Made by a program: the position numbers and the translations under genes. A stretch of 64,000 nucleotides of DNA from positions 1-64,000 of the forward strand of contig NZ_CDBH01000017.1 of the NCBI RefSeq assembly GCF_000820305.1, in the 5' to 3' direction. Shown here one piece after another: positions 9,301 through 18,519 of the stretch. This stretch comes from Aeromonas dhakensis. Lineage in GTDB: Bacteria; Pseudomonadota; Gammaproteobacteria; Enterobacterales; Aeromonadaceae. Position 1 is the first letter of the stretch; each line of letters opens with the position of its first letter. The notes beneath the pieces are model-generated. The model worked only from the letters and a program-made list of their open reading frames with translations. It searched no databases and had not been told where the DNA came from.

Positions 9301-10348
9301 CCATGATCCGGGTAAAGTCGAAGGCATCGGTCAGCGCCGGCGTCTCCAGCAGGCCGACCATCATGTCAGCCTCGCCGCTTTGCAGCTTGGCCAGCGCCTC
9401 TTCTCGGCTTGCGGTGGGGATCACGTGGAAGTTGAGCCCGGTCTGCTGGCTCACCAGTTTCAGCACGTCCGCGCTCCACCCCTTGAGATCGCCCTGCTCG
9501 TCGAGGCCGCTGTAGGGCATCAGATCCGGGTTGACCACCAGCTTGATGGCGCTGGAGGTGCCGACCAGCCAGGCCTGCTCCTTGTCGGTGAAGTGGAGCG
9601 GGTTGATGTCCTGCTCCCCCTGCGCCAGGTAGCGGTCGAGATCCTGATAGAGGGAGCCCGGCGGCAGGTAGCGGATGGCGGTGTCGATCAGCTCGCGCAG
9701 CGCCGGTTTGTCCCGCATCATCAGCCGGTAGCTCACCACCAGCTCGTCGCTGCGCAGGCGGCGCAGCCGCAGCCCGGTGTCCGGGTATTCGCGCATCAGG
9801 TAACGCAGTTGCAGGTAGTCGCCGAGGTAGGCCGTCCCCTTGCCCGCCGCCAGCGCCGCGTACCAGTTGTCCGCCTCGGTCAGGGGCTGCTGGGTTGAAT
9901 GGGGATAGAGGGCCCGCAGCACCTCGTTCGCCTGCCAGATGGGCGAGACCAGAAACCTGGCCTGCTCCAGCTCGCCGCGATAGAGGATGGCGGACTCGGC
10001 CTCCAGCATGGCACGACTGAGCGCCATCCCGGGCAGTGCTTCCAGAGAGGGGCCCACGTTGGGAATGAGATCGCAGCGCCCCTCCAGCAATCCGCTGCGC
10101 ACGGCAGACCAGTTGGGCAGCTTCTGATAGATGAGCGGAAAGGGGAGCTGTTCGGCCAGTCGCTCCATCTGATCGACCAGCAGCCCTCCCGACTCATCGA
10201 GATAAGGCGGTCTGATGAGCGCCGGATAACAGATGGTCAGCGACTTGGTGGCATCGGCAAATGCCTTGGCTGTCGTGGAGAGAGGCAGATCCATCGCCTG
10301 CAGTGGCGCGGCCAGCAGCAGACCTAGCAAAAGACTGGTTTTTATCAT
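6386..10348 (-). CDS. BvgS/EvgS-type hybrid sensor histidine kinase
   Basis: 1320 residues. A signal peptide (1-18) is followed by two periplasmic solute-binding (SBP3) domains (~30-240 and ~250-480), a membrane helix (494-516), two PAS-like regions (~530-770), HisKA with phospho-His 789 (VSHEIRTPMN), HATPase (GTGLGLAI near 964), a receiver domain with D1143 (TDLQMPVMDG) and an Hpt domain with H1272 (LHKMKGAAKM). This is the unorthodox multi-step relay architecture; the likely end acceptor is the response regulator starting one base after its stop. The ligand is unknown. The start codon lies just past the ihfA terminator and has no visible ribosome binding site. Confidence 0.93.
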   Translation of the reverse strand: MIKTSLLLGLLLAAPLQAMDLPLSTTAKAFADATKSLTICYPALIRPPYLDESGGLLVDQMERLAEQLPFPLIYQKLPNWSAVRSGLLEGRCDLIPNVGPSLEALPGMALSRAMLEAESAILYRGELEQARFLVSPIWQANEVLRALYPHSTQQPLTEADNWYAALAAGKGTAYLGDYLQLRYLMREYPDTGLRLRRLRSDELVVSYRLMMRDKPALRELIDTAIRYLPPGSLYQDLDRYLAQGEQDINPLHFTDKEQAWLVGTSSAIKLVVNPDLMPYSGLDEQGDLKGWSADVLKLVSQQTGLNFHVIPTASREEALAKLQSGEADMMVGLLETPALTDAFDFTRIMAVSRYALVSRKTQPFETLAAVKGRIAVPATLYDEEMLTRLEGAHHWRKSDTLAAGIAAVQSGAADAMLAELYQLQYPLRNNQLDGLEVRELPQRFGLGFAISRHSPRLAGVMEQSLMTLTGKQNDDLKLRWHRLVLTQQAGVSYGIWLGSVLLALLISAGVIWLIWRSRQQLAREVSQRQAMERTLALESQFRESLFQALPVPVFLRDNQGEIIKRNKQAKRLEARYLAELQLPQAQLQESEGEMALGDQVYSYAQIPLQLGKQSPAGDLIALSNISALRERTRLLRQAERRLRALTNTVPGVVIQFLLHEEGIRQVEFISRGSYELLGLASQQIRRNPGEALGRLAPQDKVEMQQPMREMLQAGQPFSYALRYQHPLKGTRWLQFYGRGRSLPEQGWRVYGVVQDVTVRVEQEQALQASHERAEQAVLAKGRFLAAVSHEIRTPMNAILGLLEWLSHTPLNAEQHSALSHVRQAGDELLGLLNDVLDFSRNENRQLALSPQPTDLVDLCEHVAAVHWSKARSKRLQLRLDLDHRLPAQVELDPHRVQQVLHNLLANAIKFSSRGEVVLWARRDGTQLLCGVDDEGPGISAELLPRLFLPFEQGGEEGQPRAQGTGLGLAICRQLMEQMGGEIRVEPRTTGGSRFTCALPLVLLQEMPRWRPRVSSVHVALDGAERDYLLPWLGELDLPDDPAGPVLSARQDEQGLRYWDWQGEPWVPGSVVSLMQPRLVPSAQGMITLPGQGMRVLLVEDHEVNRVLISMQLTQLGAQVISAANGQLALDMLQHETVDLVLTDLQMPVMDGAELCRRLRDTPRWQHLPTYVITADLSEPAAAQLASCGCRGHLDKPLLLKDLANLLRTLGDPAPEPNPEQKAAAPASWSEAQMPLLTPELISLYLEATGQDLADIERCVTQADEMALEAALHKMKGAAKMVGVTPLVQVIEQWKRDPRQPLLPPLRQALDEVCRRLRERL

Positions 10349-10356
10349 GAAAAAGT

Positions 10357-10383
10357 AAAAGCCAGGCGGTTGCCTGGCTTTTT
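10357..10383 (-). terminator. terminator at the end of the thrS-ihfA operon
   Basis: Perfect stem AAAAGCCAGGC...GCCTGGCTTTT followed on the minus strand by a T-rich run. It ends 9 bases before the hybrid-kinase start codon, so it also lies in that gene's translation initiation region. Confidence 0.85.
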
Positions 10384-10384
10384 G

Positions 10385-10681
10385 TCACTCGTTGGGTTCA
10401 ACATTTTCTACCCTGGCCTTGAGTTTCTGACCAGGCCGGAAGGTGACCACCCGCCGGGCGCTGATGGGAATATCTTCGCCGGTTTTCGGGTTACGTCCTG
10501 GACGCTGGTTCTTCTCACGAAGATCAAAGTTACCGAAGCCTGAAATCTTGACTTGTTCACCACGCTCAAGCGCTTGTCTGATCTCTTCAAAGAAGGCTTC
10601 CACCATATCTTTGGCTTCACGCTTGCTCATCCCGAGCTGGGTGAACAGGTGCTCTGCAATGTCGGCTTTGGTAAGCGCCAT
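10385..10681 (-). CDS. ihfA: integration host factor alpha subunit
   Basis: 98 residues, the standard IHF-alpha length, with the DNABII signature [20 protein letters not shown] at about 46-65 and the beta-arm proline (RPGRNP) that intercalates in DNA. It pairs with IhfB to bend DNA in replication, recombination and transcription. It starts 3 bases after the pheT stop, as in E. coli, and is the last gene of the operon; a terminator follows at once. Confidence 0.97.
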   Translation of the reverse strand: MALTKADIAEHLFTQLGMSKREAKDMVEAFFEEIRQALERGEQVKISGFGNFDLREKNQRPGRNPKTGEDIPISARRVVTFRPGQKLKARVENVEPNE

Positions 10682-10684
10682 AGA

Positions 10685-13072
10685 TCAATCCCTCAAGGAT
10701 GCATTCAACTCTTCACCAAGGGCCCGCACGACATTGTCTACGGTCTCGGCAATCTCTTTCTCCTCCAGAGTGCGCTGGGTGTCTTGCAGAACAAGACTGA
10801 TGGCCAGGCTCTTCTTGTCCTCGGCCATACCAGCACCCTGGTATACGTCAAACAAGTTTATTCCAACTACCTGATTTCCGCCAACTTTTTTAATTACTGC
10901 CAGCACATCGCCAGCCAGAACCGCAACATCAACCACCACGGCGATGTCACGACGGTTGGCCGGGAAGCGGGAAACTTCGGCTGCAACCGGCACCTTGGCC
11001 GGGGTCAGCTTGTCCAGTTCCAGCTCGAACATCACGGCGCGGCTCTTGAGGCCCAGCTTCTTCTCGAGGCTCGGATGGATCACACCGATGTGGCCGATGA
11101 CCTCGCCATTGCGCAGGATCGCCGCGCTCTGGCCCGGGTGCAGGGCACTGTGCTCGGCACGCTCGAAGGTGAAGGTGGCGCCTTCGGCGGTCAAGTCCAG
11201 CACCGCTTCCAGATCCCCTTTCAGATCAAAGAAGTCGGCAGCGCGGCTCTTGATGTCCCAGTGCTCGTCGCTCTGGTTGCCGGTGATGATGCCGGCCAGC
11301 ATGGGCTCCTGACGGATGCCGTTCTCCGCATTTTCGTCCTTGATGAAACGCAGGCCCTGCTCGAACAGACGCACCCGCGGCTGCTGACGGTTCTGGTTGT
11401 AGACCACCGCCTGCACCAGACCCGGGAACAGAGAGACACGCATGGCAGACATCTCGACCGAGATCGGGTTCGGCAGCACGATGGCATCGCTATGCGGGAA
11501 CAGGGTCTGCTGAGCCTTGGGATCCACGAAGCTGTAGGTGATCGCTTCCTGGAAGCCGCGATCGACCAGCAGGTCGCGCACCCGCTTCAGGGTCACCTGC
11601 CCTTCTGCCTGCTCGACCATCGCGAGCGATGCGGCGGGCTTGAGGTTCGGGATGTTGTTGTAGCCGTAGATGCGGGCCACTTCCTCGATGAGGTCTTCCT
11701 CGATGGCGATATCGAAACGCCAGGAGGGGGCCAGCGCAGTCCAGCCGTCGGCATCCACAGTCACCTGCATGCCGAGGCGAGTCAGGATCTCGACCACCTG
11801 CGCATCCGCTACGCTGATGCCGATCACCTTGTCGAGCTTGCTACGACGCAGCTTGGTGGGGGCAGCCTTGGGCAGATGGGCATCGGATTTGACCTCGATG
11901 ACTGGACCCGCTTCACCGCCGCAGATATCCAGCAGCAGACGGGTGGCACGATCCATCACCTTGGCCTGCAGCTCAGGGTCGACGCCGCGCTCGAAGCGGT
12001 GGGAGGAGTCGGTGTGCAGACCGTAGGCACGGGCACGGCCGGTGATGGAGAGCGGCGCGAAGAAGGCGCACTCCAGCAGGATGTCGGTGGTGGTCTCGGA
12101 GACACCGGTGCGATTGCCGCCGAAGATGCCGGCCATGCAGGCAGGGCCCTGGGCGTCTGCGATAACGAGCGTGGTCTCTTTGAGCTTCACTTCGTTGCCA
12201 TCGAGCAGGGTCATGGGCTCGTCGGCCTTGGCGCGGCGCACCACCAGTTCCCCTTCAAGCGTCGCCAGGTCGAAGGCGTGCATCGGCTGACCGTATTCCA
12301 GCAGCAGGTAGTTGGTGATGTCGACGATGGCATCGATGGAACGGATACCACCACGGCGCAGCTTCTCCTGCATCCAGAGCGGGCTCTGGGCGTGCAGGTT
12401 CAGCCCCTTGATGACGCGGCCGAGATAACGGGGGCAGTCTGCCGGCGCTTCAACCCGGATCGGGAAGGTAGCGTCGATGGTGGCAGCAGCAGGGGTCCAG
12501 GTCGGCTCGACCACGTCAACGCTGTTGAGCACGCCGATTTCACGGGCCAGACCGGCGATGCCGAGGCAGTCGGCGCGGTTCGGGGTCAGATCCACGTCGA
12601 TGCTGACGTCGTTGAGCGCCAGGTAGTCGCGGATATCGGTGCCGATGGGGGCGTCAAGCGGCAGCTCGATGATGCCATCGGCCTCGACGTCGATACCCAG
12701 CTCGCTGAAGGAGCAGAGCATGCCGTGGGACGGCTGGCCGCGCAGCTTGGCTTTCTTGATGGTGAAATCACCCGGCAGGGTCGCCCCGACCTTGGCCACG
12801 CACACTTTGAGGCCGGCGCGGCAGTTCGGTGCACCGCAGACGATGTCCAGCAGCTCTTCTTCGCCCACGTTGACCTTGGTCACCCGCAGCTTGTCGGCGT
12901 CCGGGTGCTGGGCGCACTCGACCACTTCACCCACCACCACGTTGTTGAACTGCCCGGCCACCGCTTCCACTGCGTCCACTTCCAGACCGGCCATGGTGAT
13001 TTGCTCGGCCAGTGCGTTGTCACTCAACTCGGTGCGGACCCACTCCATCACCCAGGATTTACTGAATTTCAT
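10685..13072 (-). CDS. pheT: phenylalanyl-tRNA synthetase beta subunit
   Basis: 795 residues, matching E. coli PheT in length. Order of domains: N-terminal tRNA-binding (EMAP-like) domain ~40-150, B3/B4 editing domain ~200-390, B5 ~400-475, catalytic-like core, and the C-terminal ferredoxin-fold anticodon-binding domain (~700-795, [14 protein letters not shown]). It forms the alpha2-beta2 enzyme with PheS, charging tRNA-Phe and removing mischarged Tyr. It lies 12 bases downstream of pheS and 3 bases upstream of ihfA. Start [12 protein letters not shown] agrees with the family. Confidence 0.98.
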   Translation of the reverse strand: MKFSKSWVMEWVRTELSDNALAEQITMAGLEVDAVEAVAGQFNNVVVGEVVECAQHPDADKLRVTKVNVGEEELLDIVCGAPNCRAGLKVCVAKVGATLPGDFTIKKAKLRGQPSHGMLCSFSELGIDVEADGIIELPLDAPIGTDIRDYLALNDVSIDVDLTPNRADCLGIAGLAREIGVLNSVDVVEPTWTPAAATIDATFPIRVEAPADCPRYLGRVIKGLNLHAQSPLWMQEKLRRGGIRSIDAIVDITNYLLLEYGQPMHAFDLATLEGELVVRRAKADEPMTLLDGNEVKLKETTLVIADAQGPACMAGIFGGNRTGVSETTTDILLECAFFAPLSITGRARAYGLHTDSSHRFERGVDPELQAKVMDRATRLLLDICGGEAGPVIEVKSDAHLPKAAPTKLRRSKLDKVIGISVADAQVVEILTRLGMQVTVDADGWTALAPSWRFDIAIEEDLIEEVARIYGYNNIPNLKPAASLAMVEQAEGQVTLKRVRDLLVDRGFQEAITYSFVDPKAQQTLFPHSDAIVLPNPISVEMSAMRVSLFPGLVQAVVYNQNRQQPRVRLFEQGLRFIKDENAENGIRQEPMLAGIITGNQSDEHWDIKSRAADFFDLKGDLEAVLDLTAEGATFTFERAEHSALHPGQSAAILRNGEVIGHIGVIHPSLEKKLGLKSRAVMFELELDKLTPAKVPVAAEVSRFPANRRDIAVVVDVAVLAGDVLAVIKKVGGNQVVGINLFDVYQGAGMAEDKKSLAISLVLQDTQRTLEEKEIAETVDNVVRALGEELNASLRD

Positions 13073-13084
13073 GTTCTCTCGCCC

Positions 13085-14107
<1,023 letters not shown>

Positions 14108-14135
14108 CTAAATAAGGTCAAGAGGGGAATAATAC

Positions 14136-14170
14136 AAAAAAAGCCCCTTCACTGACCATAGTTAAGGTGC
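14136..14170 (-). terminator. probable attenuator hairpin ahead of pheS
   Basis: On the minus strand the order is GC-A-CCTT-A-ACT, loop ATGGTC, AGT-G-AAGG-G-GC, then seven T. Nine base pairs are interrupted by two A/G mismatches. The T-run ends about 67 bases before the pheS start. Location and form match the pheST attenuator of enteric bacteria. Confidence 0.6.
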
Positions 14171-14336
14171 CCTTTTCTCCCTAGAAATCATTTTGTTATC
14201 AAGTAGGGCTTCGAGCCGGACCTGCTTCTTCTTTGCGATTGGGTACACAATTTTAGTTTGATGGCATATGAAGCCATATGTATAGCTATCATGATGGTAG
14301 AGTCATCGCCGCCTGCAAGCGACAAATGACAGACAA

Positions 14337-14366
14337 CAAAAAAGGAGGCCTAGGCCTCCTTTTAGC
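14337..14366 (-). terminator. terminator after rplT
   Basis: Fully palindromic AAAAGGAGGCCTAGGCCTCCTTTT just after the rplT stop, T-run on both strands. Confidence 0.8.
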
Positions 14367-14384
14367 ATTTATAACAGAACCGGA

Positions 14385-14741
14385 TTAAACCAGAGCTGCT
14401 TTGGCCTTTTCAACCAGGGCGGTGAAAGCCAGCTTGTCGTGAACGGCGATATCGGACAGGATCTTGCGATCGATCTCGATGGAAGCCTTCTTCAGACCGT
14501 TGATCAGACGGCTGTAGGACAGACCGTTCTGACGGGCTGCTGCGTTGATACGAGCAATCCACAGTTGACGGAACTGACGCTTTTTCTGGCGACGGTCACG
14601 GTAGGCATACTGACCAGCTTTGGTTACCGCTTGTACCGCTACGCGGTAGACACGAGAACGGGCGCCGTAGTAACCCTTGGCGGCTTTCATTACTTTCTTG
14701 TGACGAGCGCGAGCGGTCACACCACGTTTAACTCTTGGCAT
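14385..14741 (-). CDS. rplT: 50S ribosomal protein L20
   Basis: 118 residues, standard L20 length, highly basic N-terminal arm ([20 protein letters not shown]) and the conserved globular C-terminus ([20 protein letters not shown]). It binds 23S rRNA early in 50S assembly. In enteric bacteria it also represses its own operon by binding the mRNA between infC and rpmI. It is 15 bases downstream of rpmI and followed by a terminator. Confidence 0.99.
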   Translation of the reverse strand: MPRVKRGVTARARHKKVMKAAKGYYGARSRVYRVAVQAVTKAGQYAYRDRRQKKRQFRQLWIARINAAARQNGLSYSRLINGLKKASIEIDRKILSDIAVHDKLAFTALVEKAKAALV

Positions 14742-14756
14742 TTTTCACATCCCCCC

Positions 14757-14954
14757 TTATGCGTACGGCAGACAAGCGACAACACGTTTGTGGTCGGCAG
14801 CGGAAACAAAGAACTTCGGTCCCAGCTGACGCTTACGCTTACTGCTCTTCTTGGTCAGGATGTGACGCAGGTGGTTGTGCTTGCACTTGAAGCGACCTGA
14901 GCCAGTCTTCTTGAAGCGCTTTGCGGCGCCCCGGTTGGTTTTCATCTTCGGCAT
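14757..14954 (-). CDS. rpmI: 50S ribosomal protein L35
   Basis: 65 residues, canonical L35 ([20 protein letters not shown]), lysine and arginine rich, ending [10 protein letters not shown]. It lies between infC and rplT as in E. coli, where its translation is the target of L20 autoregulation and rplT is coupled to it. Confidence 0.99.
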   Translation of the reverse strand: MPKMKTNRGAAKRFKKTGSGRFKCKHNHLRHILTKKSSKRKRQLGPKFFVSAADHKRVVACLPYA

Positions 14955-15000
14955 TTCATACTCCGCATTGTGAGTGACAACAAAATCGCAAGGCGAACCG

Positions 15001-15024
15001 ACTCATGGGGCTGGCCCCATGAGT
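15001..15024 (-). promoter_or_regulatory. stable hairpin in the infC-rpmI spacer
   Basis: ACTCATGGGG and CCCCATGAGT form a perfect 10-bp stem with a 4-base loop, 17 bases past the infC stop. No T-run follows on the minus strand, so it is not a simple terminator. The position fits the region where E. coli L20 binds to repress rpmI-rplT; that role is inferred from position only. Confidence 0.5.
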
Positions 15025-15040
15025 CAATTTCTTGTGGGCC

Positions 15041-15589
15041 TTAAGATTTCTTCTTGGGTGCGAGGACCATCACAGCTTGACGGCCTTCGACTTTCGGGAA
15101 CGATTCGACTACGGCCAGCTCTTCCAGGTCGTTCTTGACGCGCTCCAAAACCTTGATACCAAGATCCTGGTGTGCCATTTCACGACCACGGAAGCGCAGG
15201 GTGACCTTTGCCTTGTCCCCGTCTTCCAGAAAGCGAACCAGGTTGCGTAGTTTTACCTGATAGTCGCCTTCGTCGGTGCCAGGACGGAATTTGATTTCCT
15301 TGACCTGGACGACTTTCTGCTTTTTCTTCTGTTCTTTGGTGGTTTTGCTCTTTTCGTAGAGGAATTTGCCGTAATCCATGATCCGGCAAACGGGCGGCTC
15401 AGCGTTCGGACTGATCTCGACCAGATCCACTCCGGCCTCAAGGGCCAAGTTCAGAGCATCCTGGATGGAGGTGATGCCAATGGCTTCACCATCCAGGCCA
15501 GTCAGACGAACTTCTTTCAGACGGATCTCTTCGTTGATCCGGTGAGCGCGGGCTTGCGGTTGCTTGCCCAGTTTTTTTCCGCCTTTTAT
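15041..15589 (-). CDS. infC: translation initiation factor IF-3, AUA start codon
   Basis: 182 residues when read from the codon ATA at 15589-15587 (E. coli IF-3 has 180). The protein begins (M)[18 protein letters not shown], which aligns with the known IF-3 N-terminus, and continues [32 protein letters not shown] and the C-terminal LAPKKKS. The thrS stop TAA is two codons upstream in the same frame, so no ATG, GTG or TTG start is available before codon 1. An AGGA sits 7 bases upstream. IF-3 discriminates against non-canonical starts, so the rare codon predicts autoregulation. The first ordinary ATG lies about 47 codons in and would give a truncated protein. Confidence 0.95.
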   Translation of the reverse strand: MKGGKKLGKQPQARAHRINEEIRLKEVRLTGLDGEAIGITSIQDALNLALEAGVDLVEISPNAEPPVCRIMDYGKFLYEKSKTTKEQKKKQKVVQVKEIKFRPGTDEGDYQVKLRNLVRFLEDGDKAKVTLRFRGREMAHQDLGIKVLERVKNDLEELAVVESFPKVEGRQAVMVLAPKKKS

Positions 15590-15592
15590 AGC

Positions 15593-17521
15593 TTATTCCT
15601 CCACTTTCTTTTGTCCGCGGGTCTGAACTTCCTGGGTCAACAGAGCAATCAGCTCTTCAACAGGATAAGAGCCCAGGTCAGCCCCTTTACGGGTACGTAC
15701 TGCAATCTTGCCGACTTCTACTTCTTTGTCGCCGCAGACCAGCATAAAAGGTACCCGCTTCAAAGTATGCTCGCGGATTTTAAAGCCAATCTTCTCATTT
15801 CTCAAGTCCGCTTTTGCGCGAAGGCCCGCATCATTCAATGCTTTGGCTACTTTCACCGCATAATCGGCCTGATTGTCGGTAATATTCATGACCACGGCCT
15901 GGGTAGGTGCCAACCAGGTCGGGAACAGTCCGGCGTACTCTTCGGTCAGGATCCCGATGAAACGCTCCAGCGAGCCCAGAATGGCGCGGTGGATCATCAC
16001 GGGGACGTGACGTTCGTTGTCTTCGCCCACATAGGTGGCACCCAGACGGCCCGGCAGGGCAAAATCGAGCTGCACGGTACCACATTGCCAGGCACGGTCA
16101 AGGCAGTCATGCAGGGTGAATTCGATCTTGGGACCGTAGAAGGCCCCCTCGCCCGGCTGCAGGTCGTACTTCAGACCGTTCAGCACCAGCGCTTCGGCCA
16201 GTGCGGCCTCGGCGCGATCCCAGGCTTCGTCGGAGCCGATACGCTGTTCCGGACGAGTGGAGAGCTTGACCACGATGTTCTCGAAACCGAAGGTGCCGTA
16301 GACGTCGTAGACCATGCGGATGCACGCAGACACCTCTTCCATGATCTGCTCTTCGGTACAGAAGATGTGGGCATCATCCTGAGTGAAACCCCGTACCCGC
16401 ATCAGGCCGTGCAGGGAGCCTGACGGCTCGTTGCGGTGGCAGGAGCCGAACTCGGCCATGCGCAGCGGCAGGTCGCGGTAGGATTTCAGACCCTGGTTGA
16501 AGATCTGCACGTGACCCGGGCAGTTCATCGGCTTGATGGCGTACTCGCGGTTCTCGGACTGGGTGGTGAACATGGCCTGGGCGTACTTCTCCCAGTGACC
16601 TGAACGCTCCCACAGCACGCGATCCATCATGAAGGGACCCTTCACTTCCTGATAGTCGTACTCTTTGAGCTTGCCGCGGATAAAGGTTTCCAGCTCGCGG
16701 AAGATGGTCCAGCCGTCGTTGTGCCAGAACACCATGCCAGGCGCTTCTTCCTGCATGTGGTACAGGTCGAGCTGCTTGCCGATCTTGCGGTGGTCGCGCT
16801 TGGCGGCCTCTTCCAGACGCTGCAGATAGGCCTTGAGCTGCTTCTTGTCGGCCCAGGCGGTACCGTAGATGCGCTGCAGCATCTTGTTGTTGGAGTCGCC
16901 GCGCCAGTAGGCACCGGACATCTTCTGCAACTTGAAGTGGTGGCAATGACGCATGTTGGGCACGTGCGGGCCGCGACACATGTCGATGTACTCTTCGTGA
17001 TGATAAAGACCTGGCTGGTCATCACGGGCAATGTTCTGATCCAGGATCTCGACCTTGTAAGTCTCGCCACGGGCTTCGAACACATCGCGTGCTTCCTGCC
17101 AGGAGACCTTCTTCTTGACGACGTCGTAATCCTTGGCGGCCAGCGCCAGCATGCGCTCTTCCAGGGCAGCCAGATCTTCATCGGTCAGGGTACGGTCGAG
17201 ATCGATGTCGTAGTAGAAACCGTTGTCGATGACGGGACCGATGGCCATCTTGGTCTGGGGCCAGAGTTGCTTGATGGCATGACCCAGCAGGTGAGCACAG
17301 GAGTGGCGCAGAATGTCCAGACCTTCTTCGTCTTTGGCGGTGATGATGGCCAGGGAGGCATCGGCTTCGATCAGCTCGCAGGCATCCACCAGTTCACCGT
17401 TTACCCGACCGGCAATGCACGCCTTGGCGAGACCGGGACCGATGTCCGCGGCCACGTCCATGACGGAAACGGCGTGGGCAAATTGACGTTGGCTGCCATC
17501 AGGCAGAGTAATGATTGGCAT
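15593..17521 (-). CDS. thrS: threonyl-tRNA synthetase
   Basis: 642 residues from [14 protein letters not shown], identical in length to the E. coli enzyme; an upstream in-frame ATG at 17584 would add 21 residues that lack family support. TGS domain at 1-61, editing domain (SAD) at ~100-230 with [12 protein letters not shown], class II core with the zinc-site [10 protein letters not shown], and the anticodon-binding domain from ~535. It has a good ribosome binding site (AAGGAA at 17534-17529) and a tRNA-like hairpin just upstream. It heads the translation operon; the stop is 3 bases before infC. Confidence 0.98.
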   Translation of the reverse strand: MPIITLPDGSQRQFAHAVSVMDVAADIGPGLAKACIAGRVNGELVDACELIEADASLAIITAKDEEGLDILRHSCAHLLGHAIKQLWPQTKMAIGPVIDNGFYYDIDLDRTLTDEDLAALEERMLALAAKDYDVVKKKVSWQEARDVFEARGETYKVEILDQNIARDDQPGLYHHEEYIDMCRGPHVPNMRHCHHFKLQKMSGAYWRGDSNNKMLQRIYGTAWADKKQLKAYLQRLEEAAKRDHRKIGKQLDLYHMQEEAPGMVFWHNDGWTIFRELETFIRGKLKEYDYQEVKGPFMMDRVLWERSGHWEKYAQAMFTTQSENREYAIKPMNCPGHVQIFNQGLKSYRDLPLRMAEFGSCHRNEPSGSLHGLMRVRGFTQDDAHIFCTEEQIMEEVSACIRMVYDVYGTFGFENIVVKLSTRPEQRIGSDEAWDRAEAALAEALVLNGLKYDLQPGEGAFYGPKIEFTLHDCLDRAWQCGTVQLDFALPGRLGATYVGEDNERHVPVMIHRAILGSLERFIGILTEEYAGLFPTWLAPTQAVVMNITDNQADYAVKVAKALNDAGLRAKADLRNEKIGFKIREHTLKRVPFMLVCGDKEVEVGKIAVRTRKGADLGSYPVEELIALLTQEVQTRGQKKVEE

Positions 17522-17542
17522 TGTGTGTTTCCTTATACAGTG

Positions 17543-17563
17543 GTGCCCCCTACCAAAGGGCAC
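17543..17563 (-). promoter_or_regulatory. thrS translational operator: tRNA-Thr anticodon-arm mimic
   Basis: In the mRNA a 7-bp stem (GUGCCCU / GGGGCAC, last pair U-G) closes a 7-base loop UUGGUAG with the threonine anticodon GGU in its centre; the loop of tRNA-Thr(GGU) is UUGGUAA. It sits 8 bases upstream of the ribosome binding site. E. coli ThrRS represses its own translation by binding such a hairpin (domain 2 of the thrS operator). Confidence 0.75.
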
Positions 17564-17757
17564 ATGCGGGATGGAAAGATTCATTCAAAAATGGGTGATG
17601 TTCTGGCTCTCCACAGCACTTTGCGAAGACGCCCCGTGACGCAAACAACCCGTTCAACGTCGCAAGACAAACCAAAAACCGAACCATGCTACCAGAAGTA
17701 GGCGGGGCTGTATCGGGTTTGCTGAGATTTTCTACAACCAGATGAACCGCTTGGAGG

Positions 17758-18345
17758 TTATTCTCCTAGCAGAGGCTGCCAGTTGAAGTCGAACGTGGAG
17801 CTCCCCTCCTGGGCCAGTTCCAGCTCCTGCAGCACCTTGAGCGCCAGCTGGTTGCCCTGCCTGGCGGCCTGATAGAGCCACTCCTTGGCACGGGGCAAAT
17901 CGACCCGCCCGCTGACCCCCATCAGATGGAGCACCCCCACCTTCAACATGGCGGGCACATCGCCGTTCCTGGCCGCCAGCTCCATCCAGTGAAATGCCTC
18001 GCGCAGATCCCGCTTCACCCCGGCACCCCGCAAATAGAGCTCCCCCAGCCGGTATTGGCCGAAGGCGTCCCCCGCCTGCGCCGCCTGACGATAGAGGCTG
18101 ATGGCGCGATCCATATCCTGCTCGCTCCCCTGCCCCATTTCATGGCTCCAGCCCATCAGCGCCTGCGCCCGTGGCTGGCCCTGATCCGCCAGCGGCGACC
18201 AGATCCGGGTTGCCTCATCGAAGTGACCGGTGCGCCAGGCGCGGTTGGCCGAGGCCAGCTCCTGCTCGGTAGAGAGCGGGATCAGGCGCCAGATAACCAG
18301 CGCAATGACAGCGATGAAGAGCCAGCGGTAGGTGATGGGTGCCAT
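17758..18345 (-). CDS. Sel1-repeat protein with N-terminal membrane anchor
   Basis: 195 residues from the ATG at 18345 (GGAA 8 bases upstream); a longer frame to 18411 has no better signal. A single N-terminal hydrophobic segment (WLFIAVIALVIWRLIPL) is followed by about four Sel1-like TPR repeats: RAQALMGWSHEMGQG, AFGQYRLGELYLRGAGV, PAMLKVGVLHLMGVSG, QLALKVLQELEL. Such proteins are scaffolds for protein interaction at the inner membrane or periplasm. It diverges from the radical SAM gene. No specific partner can be named. Confidence 0.8.
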   Translation of the reverse strand: MAPITYRWLFIAVIALVIWRLIPLSTEQELASANRAWRTGHFDEATRIWSPLADQGQPRAQALMGWSHEMGQGSEQDMDRAISLYRQAAQAGDAFGQYRLGELYLRGAGVKRDLREAFHWMELAARNGDVPAMLKVGVLHLMGVSGRVDLPRAKEWLYQAARQGNQLALKVLQELELAQEGSSTFDFNWQPLLGE

Positions 18346-18486
18346 GATGATTTCCGTGATCCAGTTCGCATTTCGTCTATGTAAACGAAATGTAGCGCCG
18401 CGATCAAGCAAGAGATCCTTTTGACATGCTTTTTATGGCGGGATAGGTCGGCAGAACTTGCATTCGGCAATGGGGGGCAGCATGAT

Positions 18487-18506
18487 AACTGTATATATAA
18501 ACAGTG
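18487..18506 (+). promoter_or_regulatory. LexA (SOS) box
   Basis: CTG-TATATATAAA-CAG at 18489-18504 has the exact CTG-N10-CAG spacing, an AT-rich alternating core and AA/TG flanks, close to the enterobacterial consensus. It ends 13 bases before the start codon of the radical SAM gene, so LexA bound here would block its promoter. Confidence 0.85.
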
Positions 18507-18519
18507 CTAGTGCAATGCG

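Noticed and set aside
6773-9898. 1041-codon open frame opposite the hybrid kinase
   Set aside because: Composition is a Gln/His/Leu/Pro-rich mirror of high-GC codon use; the other strand encodes a complete kinase with every motif in order.
14188-14277. 29-codon frame in the pheS leader as pheM
   Set aside because: No Phe codon and no clear ribosome binding site; it does not resemble the E. coli leader peptide, so it was not called a gene.
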